This document shows, piece after piece, positions 8,832-17,442 of a DNA stretch of 64,000 nucleotides. The stretch is from NCBI RefSeq assembly GCF_001510715.1, contig NZ_LMTJ01000005.1, forward strand, positions 47,170-111,169, given 5' to 3'. Origin of the DNA: Bacillus sp. FJAT-29814. Its GTDB lineage: Bacteria > Bacillota > Bacilli > Bacillales > Cytobacillaceae. The notes under the pieces were generated by a model. The model had not been told where the DNA came from. It did no database searches and was given only the letters and a program-made list of their open reading frames with translations. Every line of letters starts with the position of its first letter. The stretch's first letter is position 1. A program made the translations under genes and the position numbers.

Positions 8832-9557
8832 ATGAAAAAGTCCCAAAGATTTTGGATGATCGGTCTGTATTACTTAATCGCATTTATCCTGATTGCTTAT
8901 TTTGGGCATAGAGAAATTCGCGATGCAATTAATCATTCCGCTCAATATCTGAAGAATGCCGATGTAGAGGGATTTCGTGATTACCTTTTATCCTTTGGAT
9001 CAATGGCGGCCGTTGTATCAGCATTAGTAATGGTATTTCAATCGATTATTGCGCCGCTGCCGGCCTTCGTTATTACATTTGCCAACGGATTATTATTCGG
9101 CTGGTTTTGGGGAGCCGTGCTCTCTTGGAGCAGCGCCATGGCAGGAGCGATTCTTTGTTTTTATATGGCAAAAATCATGGGGCGGCCGATAGTGGAGAAA
9201 ATTGTAACTAAGAAAGCCCTGAATTGGTGGGATCAATTTTTTGCAAAATACGGGAAACATGCTGTATTTATTGCCAGACTAGTCCCGATTGTATCGTTTG
9301 ACCTTGTCAGCTATGCTGCAGGTGTGACATCGATTTCTTTCTGGCAATTTTTCTGGGCAACAGGCCTTGGGCAATTACCGGCAACCATTTTGTATTCCTA
9401 CCTAGGTCAAAACGCTACCAGCACCGTAAAAATTTTGTTTACCATCTTTAGTATTGTGATTGCACTGGTGGTTATAGGGATGATACTTCGGCCCAAATTT
9501 CGGACGAGGGGTAAAGGAACCAAGGAGCAAAAGGATAATGGACGCAAAATCAGATAA
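8832..9557 (+). CDS. TVP38/TMEM64 (DedA superfamily) membrane protein
   Basis: 241 residues. The start at 8832 is fixed by AAAAAGGAGA ten bases upstream (an earlier ATG at 8811 has no such site). The central SNARE-associated (VTT) domain is clear: FANGLLFGWFWGAVLSW, then GAILCFYMAK, then FIARLVPIVSFDLVSYAAG and GLGQLPATILYSYLG, with re-entrant loops and five or six membrane helices. Related proteins scramble lipids or move small solutes; E. coli YdjX and YdjZ belong to the family and lie in the ydjXYZ-ynjABCDEF cluster. It overlaps the next gene by 20 bases. Confidence 0.85.
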   Translation: MKKSQRFWMIGLYYLIAFILIAYFGHREIRDAINHSAQYLKNADVEGFRDYLLSFGSMAAVVSALVMVFQSIIAPLPAFVITFANGLLFGWFWGAVLSWSSAMAGAILCFYMAKIMGRPIVEKIVTKKALNWWDQFFAKYGKHAVFIARLVPIVSFDLVSYAAGVTSISFWQFFWATGLGQLPATILYSYLGQNATSTVKILFTIFSIVIALVVIGMILRPKFRTRGKGTKEQKDNGRKIR

Positions 9558-10509
9558 AAAGGGGATTCTGGTACGAATTGCCGGGAGTACCGCATTAATG
9601 TACTGGATCCTCACGAAAATTGAGTGGAGCAAAGTGGTGGAGGTTGCGAAGGATGGGTCTGCTGTCTATTTTGCCGCTGCTTTTCTCGCCATTCAAGTAA
9701 CGGTTGTTTCGAGTATTCTCAAATGGAAAATGCTTGTCGATTCTTCCTTACATCAAAATCAAGAGAAGAACGCCTCATTGTCAAAATTGGGGCGTTTCTA
9801 TTATATTGGATTATTCTTTAATAATTTCTTGCCGGGAAGTGTAGGCGGGGATGTAGTTCGTGTTTTCTATTTGGGAAGAATAACAGGGGTTCCGGCTGCC
9901 ACCGCTTCTGTGGCCTTTGAACGCCTGACAAGCGGGGGGGCGCTTGTTGCGATTGCTATTTTTTCGTCGCTGTATATCGAATCCGCGAGGAGATTTCTGC
10001 TGCCCCTTTTAGCCGCAATAGGGGTGGTCATTGTTCTGATTTGGTTGATTAGAATATGGACAAGCAAAAAGAAGACTGGAAAAACAAGCAGCGAATCCAA
10101 TACCAACATGCAAAAGTGGCTATTAAAGAGCGGAATGAGGGAAACATTCTCTGTTGCCTTGAATTACCGCAAGGAAAACCTTAAATGGTGGATCATGATT
10201 GTGATCTACTCAATCTTATTTCAGGTAGGTCTTGCCTGGATTAATGATTTATTGTTTTTATCCTTGGGGATTGATATTCCCTGGCTGGAACTATTGATGA
10301 TCATTACCTTGATTTCCGTCATCACAATGCTGCCAGTCAGTGTTAATGGATTAGGTGTGCGTGAAGGATGTTATGTGCTATTCTTTCGTGAGATGGGCGT
10401 TCCCGTGGAAATTGCAGTAACAGTTTCGTTATTATTTTTTGTATTGGTTTCAATATCGAGCCTGGCTGGAGGCATTTTTTGGATGGTTGAAAGGGGGAAA
10501 CAAACATGA
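9538..10509 (+). CDS. YbhN/LPG-synthase-like membrane protein (lysylphosphatidylglycerol synthase transmembrane family)
   Basis: 323 residues with about eight membrane helices and the family hallmark NNFLPGSVGGDVVRVFYLGR followed by VAFERLTSGG, and near the C-terminus VNGLGVREG. It corresponds to the flippase half of MprF without the aminoacyl-transferase domain (COG0392). Such proteins probably translocate lipids or lipid-linked molecules. It overlaps the TVP38 gene and ends four bases into the selenoprotein gene (ATGA), so the three are translationally coupled. Confidence 0.85.
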   Translation: MDAKSDKKGILVRIAGSTALMYWILTKIEWSKVVEVAKDGSAVYFAAAFLAIQVTVVSSILKWKMLVDSSLHQNQEKNASLSKLGRFYYIGLFFNNFLPGSVGGDVVRVFYLGRITGVPAATASVAFERLTSGGALVAIAIFSSLYIESARRFLLPLLAAIGVVIVLIWLIRIWTSKKKTGKTSSESNTNMQKWLLKSGMRETFSVALNYRKENLKWWIMIVIYSILFQVGLAWINDLLFLSLGIDIPWLELLMIITLISVITMLPVSVNGLGVREGCYVLFFREMGVPVEIAVTVSLLFFVLVSISSLAGGIFWMVERGKQT

Positions 10510-11258
10510 AGTTATCTGGCAACCGGTTAATCGAATCCATTGTCAGTAAAAAAGCCAGGACAATGGTAAAATCGATTGAGGGTGAAATTCCATTTGTGAG
10601 GTTTAGGAAACCGGCAAATCAGGCGAAATTTGCCCTTATTACAACTGCAGGTGTTCATGTACAAACACAGCCGGTTTTTGATGTCGAAGCTGGAGACCAT
10701 TCGATTCGCTTCATACCGGAGACGGTAATGGAAGAAGAGTTGATGATTAGCCATACCCATTTCGACCGAAGTGACGCCGACCGGGATGTGAACTGTGTTT
10801 TTCCGTTATTTCGGTTAAAGGAATTGGCAGCTGAAGGGCTCGTTGGTAATGTTGCCGAGACGCATTACGGATTAATGGGTTATATCCCAAATTCAACTGC
10901 TTTGGTTGAAGAAACGATTCCCTTGATTCTTAAAAGGTTAAAAGAGGAAAAAGTAGATGCCGTCATTTTAAATCCCGGCTGATATATCTGCCATCAATCC
11001 GTGGGATTGATTCAATATGCGATTGAAAAAGCGGGGATTCCGACGATTTCAATCACCCATTTGGCGGAGTTGACGAGTAAGGTAAGAGTTCCCAGGTCAT
11101 TGCACTTACGCTTTCCTTTAGGACGCAGTTTTGGCCGGGCAGGAGAAGTCGAGATGCAAAAGCAAATTCTTTTAGATAGTATCCATTATTTAAAAGAGAT
11201 TGAAAAACCAGAAACGATGATTAAGCTCCCTTATAAATGGAAAGGAAAAAATAAATGA
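10506..11258 (+). CDS. GrdB/PrdB-like selenoprotein B family protein with in-frame UGA read as selenocysteine (Sec159)
   Basis: The frame from ATG 10506 meets TGA at 10980-10982 and continues open without loss of homology to TGA 11258, giving 250 residues with Sec at position 159. The region around it (AVILNPG-U-YICHQSVG then AIEKAGIPTISI) matches the active site of the glycine/sarcosine/betaine/D-proline reductase B family, where Sec or Cys heads a UxxC redox pair. The first half contains SHTHFDRSDADRDVN, a conserved polar block of the family. A perfect SECIS-like hairpin lies 10 bases after the TGA. The gene overlaps its neighbours on both sides by four bases, so the operon keeps it intact. 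The natural substrate is unknown: there is no GrdA, GrdC or proline-reductase partner in the window. The alternative is a recent nonsense mutation of a Cys codon. Confidence 0.85.
10993..11011 (+). promoter_or_regulatory. Bacterial SECIS element (selenocysteine insertion hairpin)
   Basis: ATCAATCC (10993-11000) pairs perfectly with GGATTGAT (11004-11011) around the loop GTG. The loop begins 18 bases after the UGA and opens with G-U, fitting the known bacterial rule: apical loop 16-37 nt downstream, small loop, G among its first two bases, recognised by SelB. The stem lies wholly inside conserved coding sequence. Confidence 0.8.
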
Positions 11259-11458
11259 ATGCAAAGAAAGTTCAAAGAGTACTTTGGCATGCCCGCTGGG
11301 TGCTGCTTAGTGGATTCATCGCCTATAATCTCTATTGTTTGTTGTTTTCTTTTAAAATTTCATTATTTCTCCCTACTAATGGCGTGATTTTTGGCTTATA
11401 TTCTTTAATGGGGATGTTGGAAAACTATTTTGATTGTAAAGCGAACTGTCGTACGTAG
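11255..11458 (+). CDS. Small two-helix membrane protein, unknown
   Basis: 67 residues with two predicted membrane helices (about residues 13-30 and 36-52) and a cysteine-containing basic tail (FDCKANCRT). The start ATG overlaps the selenoprotein stop (ATGA), and AAAGGAAAA provides the ribosome-binding site. The next gene begins 13 bases after its stop. Position between the selenoprotein and the transporter suggests a membrane partner of one of them. Confidence 0.6.
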   Translation: MNAKKVQRVLWHARWVLLSGFIAYNLYCLLFSFKISLFLPTNGVIFGLYSLMGMLENYFDCKANCRT

Positions 11459-11471
11459 AAAGGAAGTTATC

Positions 11472-12710
11472 ATGAAAAAAATTGGCGTTCTCATTTTGGC
11501 CGTGTTACTGCTGTTAGCAGGATGCAGCTTTGACTCCAAGAATAAAACGGAACAACCAAGAAAAACTACTTTGAAAAGCGATTGGAAGGAAATTACCGCC
11601 AATGCTAAAGGCACCAAGGTAAACTTTTTTATGTGGGGCGGAGACGAAGGAATCAACCGATATATAGATGAGTGGGTTGCTCCAAGATTAAAGGAACAAT
11701 ATAATATCGAATTGAAACGTTATCCAATGGATGCGGTTGAGTTTATAAATAAGTTAAAAACAGAAAAAAAGGCAAAAAAACAATCAGGCGAAATGGATGT
11801 AATTTGGGTAAATGGCGAAAATTTCAAGATTGCCAAACAACAGGAACTGCTCTTGGGGCCATTTACTTCGAAACTGCCAAACTTTGAGCAATTTGTCGAT
11901 ACGAAAAGTCCGGATGTAAACTACGACTTTGGCTTCCCGACAGAAGGCTACGAAGCCCCTTGGGGAAAGGTGCAATTTGTCTTTGCTTATGATTCAAGCA
12001 AGGTGGCCAACCCGCCGAAGTCGATTGCTGAACTAAAGCAATGGGTAAAACAAAATCCTGGCAAGTTTACATATCCCGCTCCGCCAGATTTTACGGGCAG
12101 TGCGTTTATCCGCCATGTTCTTCACGAAGAAAGCAAGGACTATAATGCTTATTTAGAAAAGTTTGATGTGTCACTGGTCAAGGGTGAAGCGGATCAGGTG
12201 TGGAAAACTTTAAATGATATGGAGCCCTATTTATGGAGGGAAGGGAAATCGTACCCAAGTTCACTTGCTCAACTAGAACAATTATACAAAAATGGAGAAG
12301 TATGGATGACGATGGGCTATGATGAGGCCAACTCTTCCAACCTAATTCAATCAGGTGAATTCCCGGCTTCTACAAAAACATTTGTCCTTAATAAAGGAAC
12401 TTTAGCAAATACACACTTTTTGGCGATTCCTTATAATGCTCCAAATCCAGATGGAGCCCTAACTTTGATTAACTTCCTGTTATCACCGGAAGCGCAAATG
12501 AAAAAGATGGAACTGGAGTATTGGGGAGAAAATATGGCATTATCCGTGGATCGTCTTTCAGAGAAAGATCAAAAAAGCGTGGAATCAATTGACAGGGGAC
12601 CAGCCACGCTGTCACAAGAAGAGTTATCCAGCCACCGGATTCCGGAGATTGGAGCAGAATATGTTCAGTGGCTGGAACGAGGATGGATGGAGAATGTGGC
12701 AAAAAAATAA
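11472..12710 (+). CDS. ABC transporter substrate-binding lipoprotein (YnjB-like)
   Basis: 412 residues. ATG 11472 follows AAAGGAAG; the signal ends in LLAGC, a lipobox. The mature part looks like a family-1-type solute-binding protein: VNFFMWGGDEGINRYIDEWV at the start of the first lobe, MDVIWVNGENFK in the middle, and VWMTMGYDEANSSNLI plus ALTLINFLLSPEAQ near the end. This is closest in my recollection to YnjB (COG4134), an uncharacterised system related to thiamine and spermidine/iron binders. The ligand is unknown. The permease gene starts inside its 3' end. Confidence 0.85.
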   Translation: MKKIGVLILAVLLLLAGCSFDSKNKTEQPRKTTLKSDWKEITANAKGTKVNFFMWGGDEGINRYIDEWVAPRLKEQYNIELKRYPMDAVEFINKLKTEKKAKKQSGEMDVIWVNGENFKIAKQQELLLGPFTSKLPNFEQFVDTKSPDVNYDFGFPTEGYEAPWGKVQFVFAYDSSKVANPPKSIAELKQWVKQNPGKFTYPAPPDFTGSAFIRHVLHEESKDYNAYLEKFDVSLVKGEADQVWKTLNDMEPYLWREGKSYPSSLAQLEQLYKNGEVWMTMGYDEANSSNLIQSGEFPASTKTFVLNKGTLANTHFLAIPYNAPNPDGALTLINFLLSPEAQMKKMELEYWGENMALSVDRLSEKDQKSVESIDRGPATLSQEELSSHRIPEIGAEYVQWLERGWMENVAKK

Positions 12711-13599
12711 GATAAGTCAAAACATCCATAAAAACAAAGGGCTGCTGGGAATCCTGCCAGCCCTTTTGTTTATGCTTGCGTTTTTTGTCGGCGGATTAGT
12801 TCACGCACTAATCATTAGTTTAGAAAGTCCAGAAAGTGATTTTTTAGGTGAGACAGTCGGGAATAAATTTTGGGCTTATAACGAATTGCTAAACGAATCA
12901 TTTATTCAATCTATCGGTGTAACAGTAGGGATTGCGGCGGCTGTAGCGCTTTTATCCGGGGGAATTGGTTTGCTTGCTGCCTTGTATTTAGCGAAAATGT
13001 CCCATAAATGGAAATGGCTTCAGATTATTTTTCAACTGCCGATTGGTATCCCTCATTTATTATCGGCCTATCTCTTCATGCAGGTATTCATGCAGAGCGG
13101 TTGGTATGCTCGAATTGCCTTTCATTTGGGCATCATTGACTCCATGGAGGCCTTTCCTATTCTTGTCCATGATGATTGGGGCGTTGGGGTGATCGTGGCT
13201 TATTTATGGAAAGAAGTCCCGTTTATCGTCTTATTAATCTATCCGTTTATTGTAAAATTAATAGCAGATTGGAAGGAAGCGGCAACTGTTTTGGGAGGTA
13301 CATTCAGCCAGACGGTGCGTTGGGTGATTGTGCCGATTTTGCTGCCAATGTGGGCAGGCGGGATGTGGGTTGTCTTTGCCTTCACGTTAGGGGCATATGA
13401 AATTCCGGCGCTCCTGGCGAGGACCTCACTTGGTTCGATACCGGTTATGGGTTTTCAGGAATATACCCAATTTGGTTTGGAGCGGCAGCCCGTTGCTATT
13501 GCCATGAATGTTGTTCTCGCTGCAATCTCGCTTCTAGTGGGTCTACTTTTAATTTACCTCCAGCTTAGATGGTATCAAAAAGGGAGAAGAGTATGGTGA
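12694..13599 (+). CDS. ABC transporter permease (first half of a YnjC-like pair)
   Basis: 301 residues with about six membrane helices and the ATPase-coupling loop EAATVLGGTFSQTVRWVIVP (EAA motif) near residue 196. The ATG at 12694 overlaps the end of the binding-protein gene by 17 bases; a longer frame upstream is only the shadow of that gene. In E. coli YnjC both permease halves are fused in one protein; here they are separate genes, overlapping by seven bases. Confidence 0.85.
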   Translation: MWQKNKISQNIHKNKGLLGILPALLFMLAFFVGGLVHALIISLESPESDFLGETVGNKFWAYNELLNESFIQSIGVTVGIAAAVALLSGGIGLLAALYLAKMSHKWKWLQIIFQLPIGIPHLLSAYLFMQVFMQSGWYARIAFHLGIIDSMEAFPILVHDDWGVGVIVAYLWKEVPFIVLLIYPFIVKLIADWKEAATVLGGTFSQTVRWVIVPILLPMWAGGMWVVFAFTLGAYEIPALLARTSLGSIPVMGFQEYTQFGLERQPVAIAMNVVLAAISLLVGLLLIYLQLRWYQKGRRVW

Positions 13600-14429
13600 A
13601 ATCGTCCATTTTTCAAAAAATCTTTATGACCATCGTTGCTCTGTTTATTATTCTCCCTTTTATTCCGTTGCTTATTTGGAGCTTTACCAAACACTGGCCA
13701 TGGCCTTTGCTGCTCCCGGAAAAATGGAGCTTGGATTCTTGGAATTATCTTTTCTCCATTTCCGGAAGGGCCGGAGAGGGACTGAAAAATAGTTTGCTAG
13801 TGGCTTTTTTAACCCTGTTAGGGAATCTTTTGCTAGGCATCCCTGCAGCAAAGGCGTTAGCCCAGCATGAATTCAAAGGTAAAATGGTAGTGTTTGCGAT
13901 TCTGCTGGCGCCATTATTCATTCCCTATACGGTGTCAATTATGGGGATGCATGATTTTGCGATACAATTTGAATTTTTAAATGAATATGTGCTTGTAGCC
14001 ATTGCCCATGTATTGGTGACTCTGCCATATTTTATTGCTGCAGTTTGGTTCCAGTTTCGGCTGATTGGGCAGAAATATCAAGAAGCTGCTTTTAGTCTTG
14101 GAGCTGGCAGTTGGCGAATTTTCCTTTGGATTGAATGGCCCTTGCTCGTTCCTTCTGTTTTAATGGGAAGCTTTTTGGTGTTAGTTATTTCTTTAAGTCA
14201 GTATTTGCCTACCTGGATCATGAGCGGCGGGACGTTGATGACCATCCCATTAGTTATTTTTCCATTTGCGGACAGCGGCAATTCATCCATCGTTGCCGCA
14301 TATAGCCTGTTATTCTTTATGCCGATATTATTTCTTCTATTGATTTATTTTCTCTTATATCGTATTCATTCCAAAAAATGTTCCAGTGAGGGGGTGTGGA
14401 AGGGTGCAGTTAGAGAAGATGCAGATTGA
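13593..14429 (+). CDS. ABC transporter permease (second half of a YnjC-like pair)
   Basis: 278 residues, six predicted membrane helices, and the EAA loop QEAAFSLGAGSWRIFLWIEWP near residue 166. AGGGAGAAG places the start at ATG 13593, seven bases before the stop of the first permease. It forms the heterodimeric channel with that protein and couples to the ATPase encoded next. Substrate unknown. Confidence 0.85.
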   Translation: MVKSSIFQKIFMTIVALFIILPFIPLLIWSFTKHWPWPLLLPEKWSLDSWNYLFSISGRAGEGLKNSLLVAFLTLLGNLLLGIPAAKALAQHEFKGKMVVFAILLAPLFIPYTVSIMGMHDFAIQFEFLNEYVLVAIAHVLVTLPYFIAAVWFQFRLIGQKYQEAAFSLGAGSWRIFLWIEWPLLVPSVLMGSFLVLVISLSQYLPTWIMSGGTLMTIPLVIFPFADSGNSSIVAAYSLLFFMPILFLLLIYFLLYRIHSKKCSSEGVWKGAVREDAD

Positions 14430-15396
14430 AATAAATAAGGTGAAAATTATTCATTCTCTGGATTTATTAATAAACCCAGGGGAAATTTTTGTGTTAATGG
14501 GTCCTTCAGGCAGCGGAAAAACAACTTTGCTAAAGGGAATTGCAGGACTTGTTCCGGTGACATCTGGCAGAATCAATTGGGAAAAAGGACATGGCTCAAC
14601 TGGATTGGTTTTTCAGGAACCGCGGCTCTTTCCTCACCTGACCGTTTTGGAAAATATCAGTTTTGGCTTAAAAGTGAGAGGAATTCCTGCTAAAGAGAGA
14701 CGATCCAAGGCGTTGGAGTTTTTAACATATCTTCAGCTCGAAGGTTTGGAGAATCGATATCCCCATCAATTATCAGGAGGACAGCAGCAACGTGTTTCCT
14801 TGGGAAGAGCGCTGGTTCTAAATCCTGACTTGCTCTTGCTGGACGAGCCTTTTGCTTCATTAGATACTTCGTTAAGGAAGGATTTAATTAGTTGGCTTTA
14901 TGATTTGCAAAGAAAGCTTGGTTTTTCAATCCTGTGGGTAACCCATTACCTAGATGAGGCACTCTCAGTTGCCGATATGGTGGGAGTGATGCTGGAAGGT
15001 CAGTTGCGGCAGGTTGGAACGCCGGCAGAGCTTTTCCAACAGCCTGCTTCTGAAAAAATCGCCCGTTTTTTATCGTTGCCCAATCGTTTTTCAAAAGAAC
15101 GATGGTCCGGTTGGTTTAAAGGAAAGTTTGCTTTGCCAGAGAAGTTTAACAGGGGCTGGATTGACCCTAGCCAGCTAGAGATGATCGGCGAGACGGATTC
15201 TTTTGAGGAAAGAGCGGGTATTCTTACAGGGATAATTACGAAGGTTCGACCGAGCCGTGAGGGCTTTTCCATCACAGTAGCAGTTGACGGGGCTGAAATG
15301 GAAGTAACCATGACGGGATGGGAAAGGGTTCCTGTCATCGATGAAAAGATTTATGTAAGGGTGCCGGTGGATCAAATTCACTGGTATCTGGCGTAA
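14404..15396 (+). CDS. ABC transporter ATP-binding protein (YnjD-like, with C-terminal regulatory extension)
   Basis: About 330 residues from GTG 14404, which follows GAGGGGGTG at good spacing; GTG 14386 is possible. Walker A is GPSGSGKTT (near residue 33), the Q-loop is in VFQEPRLFPH, the signature is LSGGQQQR, Walker B is LLLLDEP and the switch His is in WVTHYLDEA. Residues from about 235 on form a TOBE-like beta domain, making it longer than E. coli YnjD. It powers the two permeases encoded upstream, overlapping the second by 26 bases. Confidence 0.88.
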   Translation: MQLEKMQIEINKVKIIHSLDLLINPGEIFVLMGPSGSGKTTLLKGIAGLVPVTSGRINWEKGHGSTGLVFQEPRLFPHLTVLENISFGLKVRGIPAKERRSKALEFLTYLQLEGLENRYPHQLSGGQQQRVSLGRALVLNPDLLLLDEPFASLDTSLRKDLISWLYDLQRKLGFSILWVTHYLDEALSVADMVGVMLEGQLRQVGTPAELFQQPASEKIARFLSLPNRFSKERWSGWFKGKFALPEKFNRGWIDPSQLEMIGETDSFEERAGILTGIITKVRPSREGFSITVAVDGAEMEVTMTGWERVPVIDEKIYVRVPVDQIHWYLA

Positions 15397-15414
15397 TAGA
15401 AGGAGGAAAATTGT

Positions 15415-16005
15415 ATGTTGGATACACATGGTCGTGCTGCGGTCCAGCCGATTATTTCAAAAACGGCACAGTCTTTCTTGAAAATGGGATTGACGGCCAA
15501 TCATATCACCTATCTTGCCTTTTTTGTCGGGATTATGGCAAGTGTTCTCGTTTATTTTGGACAGCCGATTATCGGTGTGGCTGTCCTTTGGCTTTCAGGT
15601 TTTCTCGATGCGGTAGATGGTAGTATGGCTCGAATGAGTAAGTCTTCATCGTCATGGGGGACCGTTTTGGATGTCACCTTCGACAGGGTGGTAGAAGCGG
15701 GGATTCTCGTGGCATTGGCACTTAGGCATCCGGAACCAACCATATTGCTGCTATTCCTCCTATTGGCCATCTCGATTATTTTTACAATGACCATTTTTTT
15801 AACGGTAGGAGCTTTATCTGAAAAAGAAAGTTACAAATCTTTTTATTATCAGCCCGGATTGGCAGAGAGGACAGAAGGATTCATCCTGTTTTCATTACTT
15901 GTGCTTTTTCAGGGACAATTAGTAGTATGGACGATTGTCTTTATCGCAGTGGAATTAATAACAGGAATCCAACGACTATTAGAGGCGAAAAGAATCCTTT
16001 CTTGA
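15415..16005 (+). CDS. CDP-alcohol phosphatidyltransferase (YnjF-like)
   Basis: 196 residues with about six membrane helices. The family signature D-x2-DG-x2-AR-x8-G-x3-D-x3-D is complete (DAVDGSMAR, then G, D and D in WGTVLDVTFD), so the metal-binding active site should work. The enzyme transfers a phosphatidyl group from a CDP-alcohol to an unknown hydroxyl acceptor, or a head group to diacylglycerol. AGGAGGAAAA lies before the ATG. It is the last gene of the operon, the position held by ynjF in the E. coli cluster. Confidence 0.88.
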   Translation: MLDTHGRAAVQPIISKTAQSFLKMGLTANHITYLAFFVGIMASVLVYFGQPIIGVAVLWLSGFLDAVDGSMARMSKSSSSWGTVLDVTFDRVVEAGILVALALRHPEPTILLLFLLLAISIIFTMTIFLTVGALSEKESYKSFYYQPGLAERTEGFILFSLLVLFQGQLVVWTIVFIAVELITGIQRLLEAKRILS

Positions 16006-16192
16006 AAGAGTACCGGGAAATTTGAGAAAGAATATTAATGACCTTTTACGAACGGAAGGAACTTCATTAATGAAACACGGAATAAAGTGTAAAAATCCAT
16101 CCCTTTGCTTACCCTTTTAATGTATAGTTAGAGTAAGTCAAAATCATTGAAACGTGAACGGTTATGACGGGGTTAGATGAGAGGGGCAGACA

Positions 16193-17044
16193 ATGAGAAG
16201 GATTATTTTATCGACAGAAAGCGGTGCGGATTTACCAAAGGATTTAGCTGACAAACATGTAGTTCAAGTGGTCCCGATGCACATCATCATGGATGAACAG
16301 GATTATTTAGATGGTTTTTTACCGGTACAGGATATATATGACTATTATGATCGGACCAAAAAAATACCTTCTACCACAGCCACAAATCCCCATGAGTATC
16401 ATGATTTTTTTTCGAAAATAAAAGATGATTATCCTGATTGCATCATTATTCATATTGGTTATACATCTAAGGCATCCTCTTCCTTCCAAAACGCAATAAT
16501 CGCAGCAGAAGCCTTTACTGATCTTTATCTAATTGACGCTTTGAATGTTACTGGTGGATTAGCAGCGATTGTCATGTATGCGGTTACTTTGCTGGAGAAA
16601 GAACCTGCGATTGAACCTATGCGCTTAATTGAAAAAATAGAAGCAATGGTACCTAAAGCAAGGTTAGCGTTCATTCCCGGAAGCTTAGAGTTTTTACGAG
16701 CAGGTGGAAGGGTCAGTAATTTTGCTTATCTGGGAGGGGCATTGTTAAAAATAAAGCCATGCATTGAATTAATTGAAGGAAAACTTGTATCTACCAAAAA
16801 ATACCGTGGAAAAATGAATATGGTAGCCGAAAAACTCATGCAGGATTATTTACATCAATATAACATTGATAGAGAACAACTTTATCTGCTTTATTCTATC
16901 GGACTCGATGAGGATATCAAGCGAAGGATGGATGAAATGGCAAAAGTAGCTGGTTTCAAAAATGTAAAATGGATTCAAGCCGGTGCGATGATTTCTACAC
17001 ACGCTGGACCTGGCGGATTCGGGATTGCAGGATTTGAATTGTAG
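16193..17044 (+). CDS. DegV family fatty-acid-binding protein
   Basis: 283 residues. The N-terminus (ILSTESGADLPKDLADKH...VVPMHI), the STTATNPHEY loop, and FIPGSLEFLRAGGRVSNFAYLGGALLKIKPCIEL are family marks. DegV/FakB proteins hold a fatty acid and present it to FakA for phosphorylation; the serine of STT and a late His in the family contact the carboxylate. The C-terminus THAGPGGFGIAGF also fits. Which FakB paralogue this is cannot be told. SD GAGAGGGG precedes the ATG, and the T-box leader of leuS follows. Confidence 0.93.
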   Translation: MRRIILSTESGADLPKDLADKHVVQVVPMHIIMDEQDYLDGFLPVQDIYDYYDRTKKIPSTTATNPHEYHDFFSKIKDDYPDCIIIHIGYTSKASSSFQNAIIAAEAFTDLYLIDALNVTGGLAAIVMYAVTLLEKEPAIEPMRLIEKIEAMVPKARLAFIPGSLEFLRAGGRVSNFAYLGGALLKIKPCIELIEGKLVSTKKYRGKMNMVAEKLMQDYLHQYNIDREQLYLLYSIGLDEDIKRRMDEMAKVAGFKNVKWIQAGAMISTHAGPGGFGIAGFEL

Positions 17045-17149
17045 GGTTTAAAAAGAAGATATCTTGCCAAAGATGAAATTAGGCGCAAGTTTACTTGCAT
17101 CCTGCAAGAAAATACAATAAAATAACAATTACATTAATATGTAATAACA

Positions 17150-17378
17150 GTGAGTAGGAGTAGTAGTGGTCAAACCCGCATGTAGAGAGTTGACGGCTGG
17201 TGAAAGTCAACCGGGGAAATCATGAACTCGCCTAGGAGTTGCAAGCATGAACAAACAGTAATGCTAGCCGTTTGCCGCGTTAAGGTTCAATGAAGCGAGT
17301 GCATATGCACTAATGTGGGTGGTACCGCGGGAAGATACATAATCCTCTCGTCCCTGTTTTGGGATGAGGGGTTTTTTA
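17150..17378 (+). promoter_or_regulatory. T-box leader of leuS (CUC specifier, tRNA-Leu sensing)
   Basis: The T-box core GGGTGGTACCGCGG (17317-17330) carries the UGGU bulge that pairs with the ACCA end of uncharged tRNA. The stem I apical element GGTGAAAGTC lies near 17200-17210. The triplet CTC at 17227-17229 in GAACTCGCC sits where the specifier loop is expected and codes for leucine. The terminator (17344-17371) has a long stem and a T-run. Uncharged tRNA-Leu should stabilise the antiterminator and turn leuS on. Confidence 0.92.
17343..17378 (+). terminator. Regulated terminator of the leuS T-box
   Basis: CCTCTCGTCCC pairs with GGGATGAGGGG around TGTTTT and is followed by six T residues; its left side can alternatively pair in the antiterminator. 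Confidence 0.85.
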
Positions 17379-17442
17379 TTTTTTAAAAAGAAAAATTGGA
17401 ATAGCGAAAGCTGGGTGAGCTATTCAATTAGGAGGACTTAAC

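Noticed and set aside
10983..11258. Separate small gene (about 85 residues from GTG 11001) after the TGA
   Set aside because: The GTG is the loop of the SECIS hairpin, it has no Shine-Dalgarno site, and the protein is the continuation of the same family fold.
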